Part shown: piece after piece, positions 1-5,972 of the stretch | Layout: each line of letters begins with the position of its first letter | Numbering within the stretch: position 1 is the first letter of the stretch | Assembly: GCA_002371215.1 (NCBI GenBank) | Contig: DFGL01000061.1 | Span: 1-10,445, forward strand | DNA: 10,445 nucleotides | Source: Ruminococcaceae bacterium UBA3751 | GTDB lineage: Bacteria > Bacillota > Clostridia > Oscillospirales > Acutalibacteraceae | Reading direction: 5' to 3' | Program-made: the position numbers and the translations under genes | Notes under the pieces: generated by a model | Database searches by the model: none | What the model was told of the DNA's origin: nothing | What the model saw: the letters and a program-made list of their open reading frames with translations, nothing else

Positions 1-765
1 TCGCGTGGTTTTCGTTATACAAAAAAAGCCGTCGTTATCGGCTACGACGGCTGCACCTGCGAAATGCTGAATTATATTGATAAGGAAAAAAGCAGCGCAA
101 TCAAGCGCCTTATTTCCGAGGGAGGCCACGGTGTATACAGCTATTCGGGCGGTGCTGCTTATCCTGACGCAATTACTCAGGAAACCTCAACGGCGCCGGG
201 CTGGTGCTCTATGCTTACCTCCTGTCTTGCCGAAGAAACCGGGGTTTATAACAACGGAATATCAAAGGCGATTGAGCCGAAATCGCTCATCATCAAGCTT
301 GTTGATGAAAAAACGGTTAACAGCAGCGCGTTTTACGTTTCCTGGGAGGGACATTTTTCTGAGGACGGCGCAACCTATCTGAACGAAAAAAGGTACGCTG
401 AGGAAAATAAGCTTAAAATTGCTTACGCCTGCGCCGAGGATGATGACGGCACCCGCAAAAACGTTCTTGACGACGTTAATTCAGCCGAGTGTTCGGATTT
501 CATTTTCTCCATTTTTGAGTACACTGACCACAACGGCCACGGCTATGATTATCTTCCCGAAAAGCCCGAATATATGCAGGCGTTTAATTCCGCAGAGCAA
601 ACGGGCTGCGATATAATTGAGGCAATAAAAAACAGGCGCTCCTTTAACGAAGAGGATTGGCTGATTCTTATAACCTCAGACCACGGCGGCTATAAATGCG
701 GTCACGGCGGGGATACGCTTCAGGAAAGAATTACCTTTATCATTTCAAACAGGGAAATTCTTTAA
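1..765 (+). CDS. Alkaline-phosphatase-superfamily hydrolase, 5'-truncated
   Basis: The frame is open to the left edge of the window, so the N-terminus is missing; a Met at base 64 is internal because the family's first metal motif lies before it. Visible motifs match the type I phosphodiesterase / alkaline phosphatase fold: VVIGYDG (bases about 31-51, first metal Asp), TSTAPGW (bases about 187-207, containing the likely Thr nucleophile), DHNGHG (bases about 526-543), SDHGG (bases about 676-690) and GHGG (bases about 700-711), which would supply the second metal site. The full set of metal ligands appears present, so the enzyme is probably active. The family hydrolyses phosphate mono- or diesters, or transfers phospho-groups; the substrate cannot be read here. 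No membrane segment or signal peptide is visible in the part present. It stands alone, convergent with the traX-like gene, and is followed by a strong hairpin terminator. Confidence 0.8.
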   Translation, partial: SRGFRYTKKAVVIGYDGCTCEMLNYIDKEKSSAIKRLISEGGHGVYSYSGGAAYPDAITQETSTAPGWCSMLTSCLAEETGVYNNGISKAIEPKSLIIKLVDEKTVNSSAFYVSWEGHFSEDGATYLNEKRYAEENKLKIAYACAEDDDGTRKNVLDDVNSAECSDFIFSIFEYTDHNGHGYDYLPEKPEYMQAFNSAEQTGCDIIEAIKNRRSFNEEDWLILITSDHGGYKCGHGGDTLQERITFIISNREIL

Positions 766-780
766 AACTCAATACGTATT

Positions 781-815
781 AAAGGCTTGGACTATCACCG
801 TCCAAGCCTTTTTCC
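781..815 (+). terminator. Rho-independent terminator of the phosphatase gene
   Basis: A perfect 12-bp inverted repeat (781-792 with 800-811, AAAGGCTTGGAC / GTCCAAGCCTTT) encloses a 7-base loop and runs into TTTCC. It lies 15 bases after the phosphatase stop. The convergent traX-like gene ends at 821, so the hairpin may also act on the minus strand, although the T-run there is poor (TTTAATACG). Confidence 0.85.
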
Positions 816-820
816 GTTAA

Positions 821-1582
821 CTAAAATATTATTGAAGCGTCCGCACCGTGAAGAGCAATTCTTATTAGCCCTATTACAATAAGGTGAGCGGGGTAATAGA
901 TATAAAACAGCCATTTCATACCCTTCCACTTTCCGCGCTCTCCGTTATACTGAGAGAGAATAGGAATAGTCAGGAAGGTAAACATCTGCAGTACGCCGTA
1001 CAGCTTATCAATGAAAATAAAATAAACCGCAGCATAAATAAACGACCAGATTACTATATCCGCCGCCTGAGCCTTGAATTTACCTCTGTGGGCATAGAGG
1101 AAAAACGGGCACATAACCGCTATGCTTGACCAGTCAGACGGAAAAGAAAAAACACAGATTAAAACGGTACAGATTATCCTTGCCCACTGGGGAATTTCCT
1201 CCCTTGAGCATATCCAAATAAGCACCGCAGCCCACGCGAGCGACCACATAACGCTCGTCTGGTTAAACGGCCCCGTTGAAAACGGCAAAAACGGTATTCC
1301 AAACGCAAAGTCGTACGCAAAATGGGAAACAACCGCAAAGCCGAAAAGCCTGCCTATATACTTGCCCATATTACGCGTATAATGGCATCCCTCTGCAATA
1401 AAAAACCACATAATCGGCGCGGTCAGTCTGCCGATAATATGAAGGGCATAAACGTACCATACAGCCTGAGTGCCCGGAAAAAACGCCCAGGTCAGATGGT
1501 CAACAGTCATTGCAATAATAGCAATCAGCTTTATTTGATTACCGCTGAGCCCCTTCCTTTTCTCAATTACACTTTGTTCCAC
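821..1582 (-). CDS. TraX-family integral membrane protein
   Basis: A 253-residue, strongly hydrophobic protein with several predicted membrane segments. The N-terminal region LSGNQIKLIAIIAMTVDH (about residues 13-30), followed by a segment ending in WFFIAEGCHYTRN, is typical of the TraX family, whose founding member acetylates F-pilin on conjugative plasmids. Chromosomal Firmicute members have no settled role, and no conjugation gene is nearby, so pilin acetylation should not be assumed. The start is GTG (1580-1582), chosen because AGAGGA lies about 6 bases upstream and the TraX-type N-terminus follows at once. The gene begins 11 bases after the YjbR-like gene ends, so the two are probably co-transcribed. 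Family assignment is firm; function is open. Confidence 0.85.
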   Translation of the reverse strand: MEQSVIEKRKGLSGNQIKLIAIIAMTVDHLTWAFFPGTQAVWYVYALHIIGRLTAPIMWFFIAEGCHYTRNMGKYIGRLFGFAVVSHFAYDFAFGIPFLPFSTGPFNQTSVMWSLAWAAVLIWICSREEIPQWARIICTVLICVFSFPSDWSSIAVMCPFFLYAHRGKFKAQAADIVIWSFIYAAVYFIFIDKLYGVLQMFTFLTIPILSQYNGERGKWKGMKWLFYIYYPAHLIVIGLIRIALHGADASIIF

Positions 1583-1593
1583 AAAAATCCTCT

Positions 1594-1959
1594 TTATCTT
1601 TTAGCTTTTTCAATTATTTCATAACTCAGATGGATTAAATCCTTAACCTGCTCATCAGGGGCGCTGCCGTCAAGCAGAACCGTAACCCAGTTCTTTTTGC
1701 TCATATGATAAGCGGGAAGATAGCCTTTATTATGAATAAGCGAACCGATGAGAATAGGGTCGCTTTTAATAACAAGAATATCCTTTTTCCCGCTGCCGCC
1801 GAGCCCCAGCTTTTCGCTTTCAATATCCATCATTATTCCGAACCACTTTTTGTTTTTAGCGTTGCGGAATACAAGATAATTCGGAAAGCTCGCCCATAAC
1901 TGCTCGGGACAAACGCCGAATTCTTCATCAATATAATCAATTACTTCCTGTCTTTTCAT
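1594..1959 (-). CDS. MmcQ/YjbR family protein
   Basis: A 121-residue protein beginning with the family-typical pattern of an N-terminal helix (MKRQEVIDYI), then a PEQLW..FP...VFR segment, KWFGIMMDI (about residues 38-46), a strand pair around ILVIKSDP, and the closing GYLPAYHMSKKNWVTVLLDG (about 78-97), followed by a C-terminal helix. These are the hallmarks of the MmcQ/YjbR (CyaY-like fold) family, often annotated as DNA-binding, although the biochemical role of most members is unknown. Length is normal for the family. It is the first gene of a two-gene unit with the TraX-like protein and has its own extended -10 promoter upstream. No strong Shine-Dalgarno is seen (AGGTTAGAG precedes the ATG). 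Confidence 0.9.
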   Translation of the reverse strand: MKRQEVIDYIDEEFGVCPEQLWASFPNYLVFRNAKNKKWFGIMMDIESEKLGLGGSGKKDILVIKSDPILIGSLIHNKGYLPAYHMSKKNWVTVLLDGSAPDEQVKDLIHLSYEIIEKAKR

Positions 1960-1989
1960 TCTCTAACCTACACAGTATTCTTTTACTAT

Positions 1990-2018
1990 ATTTTATCACA
2001 ATAGAATATATGATACAA
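1990..2018 (-). promoter_or_regulatory. Sigma-A extended -10 promoter for yjbR-like/traX-like genes
   Basis: On the minus strand TTGTAT (2013-2018) is separated by 17 bases from TAAAAT (1990-1995), which is preceded by the TGn extension. Predicted transcription start is near 1983, giving a leader of about 24 bases before the ATG at 1959. Confidence 0.65.
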
Positions 2019-2047
2019 GATGCTTATTACTTTCTTATATACGCAGC

Positions 2048-2086
2048 AAAAAAGCCCCGTTCAGTTCAGAACCGAACAGAGCCTTT
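2048..2086 (-). terminator. Rho-independent terminator of the redox operon
   Basis: On the minus strand GCTCTGTTC (2074-2082) pairs with GAACGGGGC (2054-2062), with some G-T pairs, extended by AAAG against CTTT, and ends in TTTTTT (2048-2053). It lies about 80 bases beyond the aldo/keto reductase stop. On the plus strand it has no good T-run, so it serves the operon. Confidence 0.8.
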
Positions 2087-2165
2087 CGGAGTAATTATAT
2101 AATTATCGTCTGCTTTTTACCTGAAACTTCTACCAAAGGCATATACTTTGGAATAAGCTGTTTAA

Positions 2166-3275
2166 TTATTCAAATTCCTTAGCAACGTCGTTCAAAAGGT
2201 GTCTTATAGGAAGGTGCTGAGGGCAGACCTTTTCGCATTTTCCGCATTTAATACATTCGCTCGCCTTGCCGTTATTCACAGTATAAACGGTGTTATAATA
2301 GTAATTCTGATTCCAGTTTTTAAACACTGTTTTTGTATTATAACAAGCGAATAAATCGGGAATGAGAATTTTCTTGGGACACTCGTTTTCCTCAATACAG
2401 TAGCGGCAGGCGGTACAGGGTATCATATCAAGACTTTTAAATACCTCGCGTACCCTGTCTATAGCCTCAAGCTCCGTATCGCTGAGCGGTTTAAAATCCT
2501 TCATAAACGAAACGTTATCCTCAAGCTGTTCCATATTGCTCATACCCGAAAGCACCATTTCAATTCCGTCAAAGCCCGCGGCAAAGCGGATTGCATAGGA
2601 GGCGTTGCTGCCTGAGCCGAGCTCGTCAAAGATTTTCTGCGCCTTTTCGGGAAGATTTACAAGGCTACCGCCCTTGACGGGCTCCATAACAATTACGCTC
2701 TTGCCGTACTCCTTGCAAAGCTCATAGCATTTTTTAGCCTGAACAGCGGTATCGTCATAATCAACATAGTTGAACTGAATCTGAACTACCTCAATTTCGG
2801 GGTAATCGTCAAGAATCTGCTTAAGCATATCTGCGGTATCGTGGAAGGAAATGCCGAAATGCCTGATTTTCCCCTCCGCTTTAAGCTCCAGCGCGGTTTC
2901 ATACGCTCTGCACCTTTTAAACTTCGGATAATTATCCGCACCCTGCGCGTGCATTAAGTAATAATCAAAATACTCAACTCCGCACCATTCAAGCTGCTTT
3001 TCAAAAAACGGGCGTATATCCTCCTGAGTTTTGAAATAAGGCTCCGTCAGTTTGTCGGTTATAGTATACGCCTCTCTCGGATAACGGGAGGTAAGGCAAT
3101 CCCTGATTGCAATTTCGCTCAGTCCGTTATGATAGCCGTGGGCGGTATCAAAGTATGTAAAGCCGTTTTCAATGAAATAATCAACCATATCGCAAACGAG
3201 CTTTTTATCCGGCTCTCCGTCCTTAAGCGGAAGACGCATAAAGCCGAAGCCGAATTTTTTATCGCTGAGTTTCAT
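2166..3275 (-). CDS. Aldo/keto reductase with C-terminal 4Fe-4S domain
   Basis: A 369-residue protein. Residues 1 to about 275 form an aldo/keto reductase barrel with the catalytic tetrad visible: Asp43 and Tyr48 (FDTAHGY), Lys75 (TDKL) and His109 (LMHAQG). The C-terminal part carries two cysteine clusters: CTACRYC...CP (Cys287, 290, 293, 299) and CIKCGKCEKVCP (Cys341, 344, 347, 351), the ferredoxin-like arrangement of clostridial iron-sulfur aldo/keto reductases. In the first cluster five residues separate the third and fourth Cys instead of the usual three. It probably reduces a carbonyl or related substrate with electrons from NAD(P)H or a flavodoxin/ferredoxin; the substrate is unknown. 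The start is the second in-frame ATG: AAGGAG lies 8 bases upstream of it and would be coding if the upstream ATG at 3296 were used. It is the last gene of the operon. Confidence 0.9.
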   Translation of the reverse strand: MKLSDKKFGFGFMRLPLKDGEPDKKLVCDMVDYFIENGFTYFDTAHGYHNGLSEIAIRDCLTSRYPREAYTITDKLTEPYFKTQEDIRPFFEKQLEWCGVEYFDYYLMHAQGADNYPKFKRCRAYETALELKAEGKIRHFGISFHDTADMLKQILDDYPEIEVVQIQFNYVDYDDTAVQAKKCYELCKEYGKSVIVMEPVKGGSLVNLPEKAQKIFDELGSGSNASYAIRFAAGFDGIEMVLSGMSNMEQLEDNVSFMKDFKPLSDTELEAIDRVREVFKSLDMIPCTACRYCIEENECPKKILIPDLFACYNTKTVFKNWNQNYYYNTVYTVNNGKASECIKCGKCEKVCPQHLPIRHLLNDVAKEFE

Positions 3276-3307
3276 AAAATGTTCTCCTTTGCCCATTTTA
3301 AACTGTC

Positions 3308-3727
3308 TTACAGCTTTGCGTATTCCTCATCCGTTACCTTTTCGCACCACTCGGTTGAAGCGTTTTCGCCGGGCACCTCAACAGCGATATGGGAAAACCA
3401 GCTGTCTTTCTTTGCGCCGTGCCAGTGCTTAACGTTGGGAGGAATAACGATAACCGAGCCTGCCTTAAGGCTTACGGCTTCCTTGCCCTCTTCCTGATAC
3501 CAGCCCTCGCCCGCGATACAGATTAAAACCTGACCGCCGTTTTTATCCGCATGGTGAATATGCCAGTTATTGCGGCAGGACGGCTCAAAGGTTACGTTTG
3601 CAAAAAACAGGTTATCCGTTTTTGCGAGCGGATTAAGGTATGATTCGCCAATAAAATACTGAGCGTAGTTTACGTTCGGCTCGCCACGTCCGAAAACGTT
3701 GAGAGCGTCAAATTGTTCTTTATTCAT
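3308..3727 (-). CDS. Cupin-domain protein
   Basis: A 139-residue single-domain cupin. Motif 1 is WHIHH...GGQVLICIAGEG, with His56, His58 and Gln66 as likely metal ligands (Gln in place of the common Glu). Motif 2 is IPPNVKHWHG, with His101 and His103. The fold binds a divalent metal and acts as an isomerase, dioxygenase or small-molecule binder; which of these cannot be told. In Firmicutes such cupins are often paired with carboxymuconolactone-decarboxylase-like proteins, as here. The start is the ATG at 3727: GGAG lies 9 bases upstream, while the alternative ATG at 3736 directly abuts that GGAG. With this start the gene overlaps the end of its upstream neighbour by 8 bases (ATGAATAA), suggesting translational coupling. 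Confidence 0.88.
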   Translation of the reverse strand: MNKEQFDALNVFGRGEPNVNYAQYFIGESYLNPLAKTDNLFFANVTFEPSCRNNWHIHHADKNGGQVLICIAGEGWYQEEGKEAVSLKAGSVIVIPPNVKHWHGAKKDSWFSHIAVEVPGENASTEWCEKVTDEEYAKL

Positions 3728-4052
3728 TATTATCATCTCCGTATACTTCTTCTATAAGCGGGAAGGTGCTCCACGCTTTGGGCCAGCCGCAGTAAAATGC
3801 AAGCTGGGTTACAATTTCAACCGCTTCCTCTTTGGTTATGCCGTGCTCCTTACCGATTGCAAGATGAGCTTTAAGCTGAGGAAACTGTCCTGCGGAAAAC
3901 AGCGCTGCAATTGTTATCATACTTCTGTTTTTAGCGCAGAGCTGCTCCTCTCTCGCCCACACCTCACCAAAAAGCACATCGTCATTAAGCGCCGCAAACT
4001 GAGGAGCGAGCTTACCTAAATTATCTCTGCCTGCTGTTTGTTTTTTTGCCAT
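3720..4052 (-). CDS. Carboxymuconolactone decarboxylase-like protein
   Basis: A 110-residue all-helical protein matching the carboxymuconolactone decarboxylase (CMD/AhpD) family: a helix with LCAKNRSMITIAAL (about 38-51), His63 in LKAHLAIGKEHGIT, then EEAVEIVTQLAFYCGWP (about 75-91). It lacks the CxxC peroxidatic pair of AhpD, so it is nearer to the decarboxylase/YurZ-like branch than to a peroxidase. No aromatic-degradation gene is nearby, so a true muconolactone role is unlikely; a function on a small oxidised or electrophilic compound fits the operon better, but this is inference. An AAGGAG sits 7 bases before the ATG. The gene begins 12 bases after the flavin reductase and overlaps the cupin gene. 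Confidence 0.88.
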   Translation of the reverse strand: MAKKQTAGRDNLGKLAPQFAALNDDVLFGEVWAREEQLCAKNRSMITIAALFSAGQFPQLKAHLAIGKEHGITKEEAVEIVTQLAFYCGWPKAWSTFPLIEEVYGDDNNE

Positions 4053-4064
4053 TGTTTTTTCTCC

Positions 4065-4631
4065 TTACATAAGTTCCTTGCCGCTCTGCCAAGCCTGACC
4101 GACCTTTTCGCCCGTTACGTAATAGCCTGCGCGGAACTGGTCAAACATAAGGATTTCCGCCTTTGTAATATCAACGCTGCCCTTTTCATCGAGTACCTCC
4201 TCGTGAGCGGAAACGTTTACGATTTTTCCGATAATGCTGTAAGCGTTATCGGTTTCAATAATCTCCGCAAGCTCACATTCCATTGTTACGGGGAATTCTT
4301 CGATTATCGGCGCGTTAACCTTATCGCTCTTTGTTGCGGTCATACCCGAGCGCTCAAACTTATCAGCCATCGTGTTTCCCGATGCAATGCCGAAAAAGTC
4401 AGCCTCTTTAATGTTTTTAACGTCCGCAAGGCTTACCGTAAACGCTTTGCTTTTTTTGATGTTTTTAACGGTTTTGTGGGTTTCCGTAAGGGATAAGGTA
4501 ATCTTATCAGTATCGCAAATCATTCCCCACGCAGCGTTCATAACATCAACAACGCCGTTTTCATCGTAAGTTGCAATCATAAGCACGGGCATAGGATAAA
4601 CTGCCGGCTTAACTCCTAAATCTTTTCTCAT
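4065..4631 (-). CDS. Flavin reductase-like FMN-binding split-barrel protein
   Basis: A 188-residue protein with the flavin reductase-like fold. It shows the N-terminal PMPVLMIATYDENG strand pair (about 13-26), the FMN-contact region MNAAWGMICDTDKITLSL (about 31-48), and THKTVKNIKKSKAFTVSLA (about 51-69), followed by the ECELAEI...SIIGKIVNV strand pairs and a C-terminal tail. Such proteins bind FMN and either reduce free flavin with NAD(P)H or act as flavoprotein electron carriers in anaerobes. Here it sits between two flavodoxin genes and three downstream redox-type genes, so transfer of electrons to or from flavodoxin is plausible. GGAGGT lies 7 bases upstream of the ATG. Family is clear; partner and electron donor are inferred. 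Confidence 0.88.
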   Translation of the reverse strand: MRKDLGVKPAVYPMPVLMIATYDENGVVDVMNAAWGMICDTDKITLSLTETHKTVKNIKKSKAFTVSLADVKNIKEADFFGIASGNTMADKFERSGMTATKSDKVNAPIIEEFPVTMECELAEIIETDNAYSIIGKIVNVSAHEEVLDEKGSVDITKAEILMFDQFRAGYYVTGEKVGQAWQSGKELM

Positions 4632-4652
4632 AATCTTTACCTCCGTTTTTAT

Positions 4653-5339
4653 TTAATAATCAAGGCTCTCAAGCCATTTGTCAATATCACTGTCGGCTTT
4701 GTCGGCGCTGTTGCCCCTTACATTGAAGCCTTCAAGTACAGTCGCGTTCGGCTCGAAGTCCTGAATTTCATTATAAGTTCCGCCATCGCCGCTGCCTTCG
4801 TGCGTGTTAAACGGTATAATCGTCTTGCCGCTGAAATCGTAGGTATCAAAGAAAGTGTACATAATCATCGGCAGGGTGTACCACCACATAGGATAACCGA
4901 CAAAAATCACATCGTAATCCTCGGGGTTGACCTCGAGCTTTTGAAATTCGGGGCGCTCGTCCTTATCATTTTCCACTTTAGCCGCGTCGGCAGTGCCGTT
5001 ATAATCCTCGGGATAATCCTTAACGGGAGTAAGCTTTGCTATATCGCCGCCGACCTTTTTATTGATATACTGCGCAAGGTATTCGGTGGAAGCCACACCG
5101 TCAAAATACGGAGTTGCAGACGAGGTTGCGTCAACCGTATTAGCAGAGCTGAAATAGACGGTCAGTATTTTCTTTTCACCTGTCGGTGTTTCTTCTGTCT
5201 GCTCTGCCTCAGCAGAGGTGGTGTCTGCGGACGTGCTTTGCGTGTTCGCCGTTGTCGTTTCGTTACCGCCGCCCGCAGAGCAGGCAGTAAAAGTGAAAAT
5301 AAGCGTAAGCGCTAATATTAAAGCAACTGTTTTTTTCAT
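4653..5339 (-). CDS. Flavodoxin-domain lipoprotein
   Basis: A 228-residue protein. Residues 1-20 form a lipoprotein signal peptide: MKKT, a hydrophobic core, then a lipobox FTAC with Cys20 as the lipid-bearing residue. A Ser/Thr/Glu-rich linker (about 21-55) follows, then a flavodoxin domain from KKILTVYFSS (about 56-65) to the end. The domain keeps GYPMWWYTLPM (148-158) and YDFSGKTIIPFNTH (167-180), and its phosphate loop reads SSANT. It should sit on the outer face of the cytoplasmic membrane and carry FMN, perhaps as an extracytoplasmic electron carrier; secretion of the cofactor-bound form is an open point. It is a close paralogue of the soluble flavodoxin encoded just upstream. GGAGG lies 7 bases before the ATG. 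Confidence 0.9.
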   Translation of the reverse strand: MKKTVALILALTLIFTFTACSAGGGNETTTANTQSTSADTTSAEAEQTEETPTGEKKILTVYFSSANTVDATSSATPYFDGVASTEYLAQYINKKVGGDIAKLTPVKDYPEDYNGTADAAKVENDKDERPEFQKLEVNPEDYDVIFVGYPMWWYTLPMIMYTFFDTYDFSGKTIIPFNTHEGSGDGGTYNEIQDFEPNATVLEGFNVRGNSADKADSDIDKWLESLDY

Positions 5340-5368
5340 TTTTATTCCTCCGATTAAATTTCAATACG

Positions 5369-5854
5369 TTATATATTCAGTAAAGCAAGCCATTTTTTTA
5401 CTGCAGTTTCACTGCCGCGCTCCGCGGCGGACATTTCAACGGGTAAGCCCTTTAGCACTTTTGCATTTGGCTCAAGCTCGGCAATGGTTTTATACGTTCC
5501 GCCGTCCGAAGAGCCCATATGTGTATTGAACGGTATAATCGTTTTACCGCTGAAATCGTACTCGTCAAAGAGTGTGTAAATAATCATCGGGAAGGTGTAC
5601 CACCACATCGGGTAGCCGATAAAAATATTATCGTAATTTTCAATATTAATTTCATTTTTTATTTCGGGGCGCATATTTTCATCGTGTTCCTTCTTTGCAT
5701 AGGCAGCCAGAGAATTGTAATTAGCTCTGTTGCTGTCATATGGCTTTACGGGAATAATTTCCTGAAGGTCTGCGCCCGTCTGCTTTGCAATTTCCTCAGC
5801 CACCGCTTTAGCTGAGCCGTAAACCGAGAAATATAATACAAGACTTTTCGACAT
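5369..5854 (-). CDS. Soluble flavodoxin
   Basis: A 161-residue cytoplasmic flavodoxin, first gene of the operon. It begins with a beta strand and the phosphate-binding loop LVLYFSVYGSAKAVAEEI (about 5-22); the loop SVYGSA departs from the usual S.TGNT. The aromatic motif GYPMWWYTFPM (80-90) and YDFSGKTIIPFNTH (99-112), followed by SSDGGTY, match the lipoprotein flavodoxin almost word for word, so the pair probably arose by duplication. It would shuttle electrons for the downstream reductases. The start is the ATG at 5854, because AGAGGT lies 7 bases upstream. A longer frame begins at 5881, but that ATG has no ribosome site and the nine extra residues precede the normal flavodoxin N-terminus. 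Confidence 0.9.
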   Translation of the reverse strand: MSKSLVLYFSVYGSAKAVAEEIAKQTGADLQEIIPVKPYDSNRANYNSLAAYAKKEHDENMRPEIKNEINIENYDNIFIGYPMWWYTFPMIIYTLFDEYDFSGKTIIPFNTHMGSSDGGTYKTIAELEPNAKVLKGLPVEMSAAERGSETAVKKWLALLNI

Positions 5855-5866
5855 ACTTCTTACCTC

Positions 5867-5880
5867 TGAGTTATAACTCA
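5867..5880. repeat. 14-bp perfect palindrome in flavodoxin leader
   Basis: TGAGTTATAACTCA is fully self-complementary. It lies in the predicted 5' leader of the redox operon, about +11 to +24 from the predicted start site, and its end abuts the Shine-Dalgarno AGAGGT. It could be a protein-binding site or a small hairpin affecting ribosome access; neither is shown. Confidence 0.6.
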
Positions 5881-5883
5881 TTG

Positions 5884-5912
5884 TTGATTACAATTAGATT
5901 ATATGCTAAAAT
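5884..5912 (+). promoter_or_regulatory. Candidate promoter of the LysR-type gene
   Basis: TTGATT (5884-5889) is followed after 17 bases by TAAAAT (5907-5912), preceded by TGC, which gives the extended -10 form. Predicted start is near 5919, with a leader of about 54 bases. It lies face to face with the operon promoter, so RNA polymerase could not occupy both at once. Confidence 0.6.
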
Positions 5913-5926
5913 ATTAGTAAAGTAAA
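5898..5926 (-). promoter_or_regulatory. Sigma-A promoter of the redox operon
   Basis: On the minus strand TTTACT (5921-5926) is followed after 17 bases by a perfect TATAAT (5898-5903). Predicted start of transcription is about 5891, giving a leader of about 37 bases. The weak -35 fits a promoter that needs an activator, as is common for LysR targets. It overlaps the divergent lysR promoter. Confidence 0.7.
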
Positions 5927-5964
5927 ATACCAATTTTGCATAAGGCTATAACTTTTATTTATAG
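5924..5964. promoter_or_regulatory. Candidate LysR operator (RBS and ABS dyads)
   Basis: Two inverted repeats are seen. CTATAA-N7-TTATAG (5946-5964) is perfect and contains T5949-N11-A5961, the LysR-box pattern; its centre (5955) is about 64 bp upstream of the predicted operon start, the usual place for the LysR recognition site. AAAAT-ACCA-ATTTT (5924-5937) overlaps the edge of the operon -35, about -33 to -46, where the activation site usually lies. The first dyad also lies in the lysR leader and touches its Shine-Dalgarno, which would allow autorepression. Positions are read from the sequence; binding is inferred. Confidence 0.55.
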
Positions 5965-5972
5965 GTGGTACT

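Larger units (their letters stand above)
2166..5854 (-). other. Six-gene redox operon
   Basis: Six same-strand genes, with gaps of 29, 21 and 12 bases, an 8-base overlap, and a gap of 32 bases in transcription order, lie between one promoter (5898-5926) and one terminator (2048-2086). The order is flavodoxin, lipoprotein flavodoxin, flavin reductase, CMD-like, cupin, Fe-S aldo/keto reductase. I saw no internal promoter or terminator. The divergent LysR gene is the likely regulator. Confidence 0.8.

Noticed and set aside
821..1582. TraX as a sign of a conjugative plasmid or integrated element
   Set aside because: No relaxase, pilin, coupling protein, integrase or attachment site is present, and TraX homologues occur widely on Firmicute chromosomes.
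884..1624. Chain of plus-strand open frames opposite the traX-like gene
   Set aside because: They lie antisense to a well-recognised membrane protein, lack convincing ribosome sites, and show no domain pattern.
2087..2165. AT palindrome TAATTATATAATTA (2092-2105) and small hairpin CCAAAG-N7-CTTTGG (2133-2151) after the aldo/keto reductase gene
   Set aside because: The first is AT-only in an AT-rich gap. The second is a 6-bp stem with no T-run, so it is not a terminator. No small gene with a ribosome site was found there.
3720..4052. AhpD-type peroxidase role for the CMD-like protein
   Set aside because: The CxxC pair needed for AhpD activity is absent; only isolated cysteines (Cys39 and Cys88) are present.
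5936..5964. Alternative lysR promoter TTGCAT-N17-TTATAG
   Set aside because: Its -10 would overlap the lysR ribosome site, leaving no leader; the promoter at 5884-5912 has a better -10 and normal spacing.
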